NCBI GenBank assembly: GCA_045586925.1
Contig: JAZNBG010000042.1
Location: forward strand, 62,001 to 126,000
DNA: 64,000 bases
Reading direction: 5' to 3'
From: SIG440 sp045586925
GTDB lineage: Bacteria; Bacillota; Clostridia; Monoglobales; Monoglobaceae
How positions within the stretch are numbered: position 1 is the stretch's first letter; each line of letters opens with the position of its first letter. Positions 62,501-64,000 of this stretch are shown here, piece after piece. The notes below the pieces were generated by a model, which ran no database searches, had not been told where the DNA came from, and saw only the letters and a program-made list of their open reading frames with translations. The translations under genes were made by a program, and so were the position numbers.

Positions 62501-62718
62501 ACCTGAGCAATCTGTTCCAACGTATTGTTGAGCATTATGGTAATTGATACCGGCTGATTCTGATTAGTTACAAATCGTCCTGATACCAAAACCATGTCTC
62601 CGCTTATTTCAGCACACAAATAAGCGGTGCTTTCAGCATTTACCGCTACGCAGAGGGATGCAAGCGTGCAAATGCAGATCAGCAGTGCACAAATTCTTTT
62701 TAAAAATAAGTTTTTCAT
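59533..62718 (-). CDS. Secreted right-handed beta-helix protein (GH141-like layout)
   Basis: 1,061 aa. Signal peptide to about residue 28; Ig-like domain about 30-115; beta-helix from about 190 (EFYVSPDGDDDADGLTEST) through about 830. GH141-type features are the start motif, the inserted beta-sandwich (about 240-440) and repeats such as GVTIQNSGRSDNLD, NVGGSGVYLTGSASYN, NVMHTGSGYNYIKNNKIYRT and GKQYAEGTGMLFYIDE. A Big_2-like Ig domain follows (SDIATVNGEGVITAKRSG). GH141 and related beta-helix enzymes act on fucose- or xylose-containing plant polymers; the exact activity here is inferred only. RBS GGAGGAG. Confidence 0.75.
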   Translation of the reverse strand: MKNLFLKRICALLICICTLASLCVAVNAESTAYLCAEISGDMVLVSGRFVTNQNQPVSITIMLNNTLEQIAQVKTERFGYFESEFAKGDFVEGNTYSINAACLGVSMQADFYYSDSAESGVLSEINTAASASDIKEIVDNSAIILNKQQYNNLSEEAKLNACESLVGVEYSNIADFKTAFYDAVNEEYVKIADVVEFYVSPDGDDDADGLTESTAFATIKRAKDAVKKSLYKGNDCHHTVYLMNGTYYVDDTLVFNEYDSGTEDYKITYKNYSNHKPVLSGSKVISDWDEYGSNGIFVANIGMGLDVKLLYEDGIMQTLARYPNQNKEDLYEGYLEAVKYESSPNTSFSFSAADGIPQTSSSDLEVYIWADSAGYNKWHSKTIPAQIDYSARVVSLDSETYYPIGSGSTYFLQGALEFLDAEGEFFYNKETGELFYKPIDGVIEGKTISIPLAKDIIRFEGATKDTYAHDIVIEGVTIQNSGRSDNLDTNTFYGEFNGNGITIKDSKRIAVKNCVINNVGGSGVYLTGSASYNEISKNEIYNTAVHGVQFVGEEKNLICQENYVINNLIHDTGLLAGIGSGVNVMHTGSGYNYIKNNKIYRTMRYGIRVASNNSPCLYPTYVEYNDISENNMCANDTGAIEVTYQQGGTVIRNNRIHGKQYAEGTGMLFYIDEMNSEVVFEKNILSDIIPGEHAESFVPVVIKGSNNRIENNYIINVPNVYKGVFVLSHQITDAENSTISNNIVYNCGSGMYWFTDNSIFSTSIKTADNNMYYNNGADLSYSVVSNEKNFATWVSSGQDGATLTDTDPLFADVENKDYRLKYNSEAMNLSIEQIDLKNIGLGSDYPIYNTTGEIDRLFINESDVSYESMENGKNTAIKLYARTTNGYLIEVEPEDITYINYNSDIATVNGEGVITAKRSGVAEVIAKVNCGETEKCISHYVIVDGGDYDSLYINRIEYTDINGNGKDSENFTEPLYAYIDVTNCSSSLVEAKALLGVYNNDSLQYAGMSETLEIASQQDGKFIVKYNLPEDTSFDSVKVFFWGENIAPVSKVKAIENTGIK

Positions 62719-62752
62719 AAGTTCTCCTCCATTCTATCCGTCACAATCCTTT

Positions 62753-62789
62753 CAATGTGACCCGAGTATAAAATATTCAGGTCACATTG
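62753..62789. other. Inverted repeat between the secreted Ig-like and beta-helix genes
   Basis: CAATGTGACC and GGTCACATTG form a perfect 10-bp stem with a 17-nt loop. No U-tract follows on the minus strand, so it may be an RNA-processing or stability element within the gene train; a U-rich run follows on the plus strand. Confidence 0.5.
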
Positions 62790-62802
62790 ACTTTGTGTTG
62801 TT

Positions 62803-64000
62803 TTATTTTCCTGAAATCGTCAGATCCGATACACGGGCTCCCACAAATCCGTTCACGACATTTGAAAATCCTGCGACACCGGCTAAATACTTATCAGGCA
62901 TAGGTACGGTAATCTCGCCCACCAGGTGCCAGCCGTCGGTAGTTTTGCAATAACCCCTAAACACGTCTCCGTTCTTTTCAAGCTTTAATCTTGTGGGAAG
63001 CGAATGCATTCCGCCCTGATAGTTTGCACTGCTCTGCTTCTCCTCGTTTCTCCAGGTCATAACAACCTTTCCTTCGGGAGTTACACGTATCTGAACATTA
63101 TAGGCTTCCTCTGTGTTTTCTGTTCTTATCATCGGTCCAACTGCGGTATTACCGTTAAATGAACCGTCATAAGAGCCAACCTCGCACTCAATAGTCAGAT
63201 TTTCTTCGGTCATATCCCTGTACACGAAGGTAGCGCCATCAGAAGCTCCGTAAATATTGTCACCATTCGACATAAAGAACATATCCTTTTCGGAACCGAA
63301 TTCAACGCTGCCATTTGCATTTTTATAATTAACCAGACTGTATCCCGCCGGCAAGTTCTTACCATCATTAAGTACAACAACATTAAACGAAGAGCTAATT
63401 TCTGTATCCCCATATCTGAGTGTCAGCTTGAATTCTGACATACCGTTTGATACACCTGAAATATCAAGCTTTGAGATACCGTCAAATCTTACATCGGCAA
63501 TTGCTTCGTCCTTCAGTTCACAGACAAATTCAAAACAAGAAACATCTTCAATCTTTTCTCCTGCACTGTCAAAAACAGTGAAATCAAGAGTTCTTGAGCT
63601 ACCTTCATTCATAAATACCGTATTTGTCTCAAACTTGATTTCTGCGGGAATTTGTTTAACTGCACTCATATTATAATTCAGTGTATACTTCTTCCCAAAG
63701 AACTCGGCATTTAAGGAAATTACAGCTTTTCCCTCGTTTTCGGCATTTGCCCTAACTAATCCTGAATCGCTGACCGTCATAATGCTTTCATCAGACGAGC
63801 TGAATCTTACATTTTGTAAAATTCCGCTGTTTGTCTGACCATATTTAGTCTTAATTTTGGGCATAATCAGAGAGGTTTTGCCGTTTTGCACCATTGTTGA
63901 ATCTGCAGTCAATCTAATCTCTTCTATCTCATCACCAACAATAACATACAAATCAATGCTTGCTTCTCCACCGTTTTTATAGGCAGTAACCGTTATTTTT
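62803..64000 (-). CDS. Secreted-type protein with Big_2 Ig-like and C-terminal jelly-roll domains, 5' end outside window
   Basis: The frame is open to the right edge (KITVTAYKNGGEAS reads on into the visible part), so the N-terminus is missing. The visible 399 residues begin in an Ig-like domain, continue with a Big_2 domain (FSSSDESIMTVSDSGLVRAN) and a further Ig-like domain, and end in a concanavalin-like/DUF1349-like module of about 190 residues (FVYRDMTEENLTIECEVGS, VGPMIRTENTEEAYNVQIRV, GWHLVGEITV). Such ends are found on large exported polysaccharide-active enzymes, so the missing part may be catalytic. No SLH repeats are visible. Confidence 0.78.
   Translation of the reverse strand, partial: KITVTAYKNGGEASIDLYVIVGDEIEEIRLTADSTMVQNGKTSLIMPKIKTKYGQTNSGILQNVRFSSSDESIMTVSDSGLVRANAENEGKAVISLNAEFFGKKYTLNYNMSAVKQIPAEIKFETNTVFMNEGSSRTLDFTVFDSAGEKIEDVSCFEFVCELKDEAIADVRFDGISKLDISGVSNGMSEFKLTLRYGDTEISSSFNVVVLNDGKNLPAGYSLVNYKNANGSVEFGSEKDMFFMSNGDNIYGASDGATFVYRDMTEENLTIECEVGSYDGSFNGNTAVGPMIRTENTEEAYNVQIRVTPEGKVVMTWRNEEKQSSANYQGGMHSLPTRLKLEKNGDVFRGYCKTTDGWHLVGEITVPMPDKYLAGVAGFSNVVNGFVGARVSDLTISGK

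Overview
The window looks like an AT-rich Gram-positive chromosome of the class Clostridia, probably an uncultured gut or rumen lineage. The signs are strong AGGAGG-type ribosome binding sites with some TTG/GTG starts, S-layer-homology (SLH) surface proteins, copper-amine-oxidase-like N-terminal domains, a RepA_N initiator and LplA/LplB/YtcP-type sugar importers. This placement is inferred from gene content only.

Region A (1-12,157) is the distal part of an integrated mobile element. It ends at a displaced 3' fragment of tRNA-Ser(GGA), which starts at the anticodon loop (12,099-12,157) and is followed by the tRNA's own terminator. Next to the junction are tandem 11-bp direct repeats, a double-helix-turn-helix excisionase-like gene and a replication module (RepA_N initiator, a winged-helix-like protein, unrecognised genes and a secreted copper-amine-oxidase-like protein). 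Further left is a defence-like cargo. It holds a Schlafen/AlbA_2 protein with an 11-bp x3 repeat in its coding sequence, a GHKL ATPase plus STAS-like (DUF4325) pair, an adenine-methylase-like plus specificity-domain fusion whose catalytic motif is degenerate, an overlapping TIR-domain gene, and a partial Ymh/TIGR02391 gene. The GHKL and methylase-like genes each have a good sigma-A-type promoter. No integrase and no restriction nuclease are visible. This cluster is the best candidate for an undescribed system.

Region B (12,158-12,907) has two terminators back to back, then a second tRNA 3' end on the opposite strand (tRNA-Tyr-like, 12,308-12,330) with its own pair of 11-bp direct repeats. A second element therefore inserted, or once inserted, from the other side.

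Region C (12,908-43,156, all minus) is a roughly 30-kb closely spaced gene train for a uronic-acid-containing polysaccharide. In transcription order it has two SLH proteins, a solute-binding lipoprotein and two permeases (no ATPase), a 1,295-aa secreted heparinase II/III-like lyase, two related secreted Ig-like proteins, a toroid protein, two GH88 unsaturated glucuronyl hydrolases flanking a DUF2264 protein, a DUF4838 protein, a D-lyxose/D-mannose isomerase, an SGNH esterase, a second DUF4838 protein and a mannose-6-phosphate isomerase-ROK kinase fusion. The logic is surface capture and lysis, import of oligosaccharides, intracellular removal of unsaturated uronate and acyl groups, and channelling of the sugars (probably mannose) into glycolysis.

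Region D (43,157-51,327) carries a Gfo/Idh/MocA oxidoreductase with an acyltransferase-like gene, an AraC regulator, a membrane-anchored AraC-type sensor regulator, a polysaccharide-deacetylase-like gene with an odd tail, a RbsD/FucU mutarotase, a GH13 C-terminal relic, a strong terminator and an unexplained, highly structured probable RNA (51,021-51,185).

Region E (51,328-64,000, all minus) is a second polysaccharide gene train that continues past the window. It has a secreted Ig-like protein (partial), a 1,061-aa secreted beta-helix protein, a toroid protein, a third DUF4838 protein, a GH3 enzyme, a CE2-like esterase and a GH20/GH67-like barrel protein.
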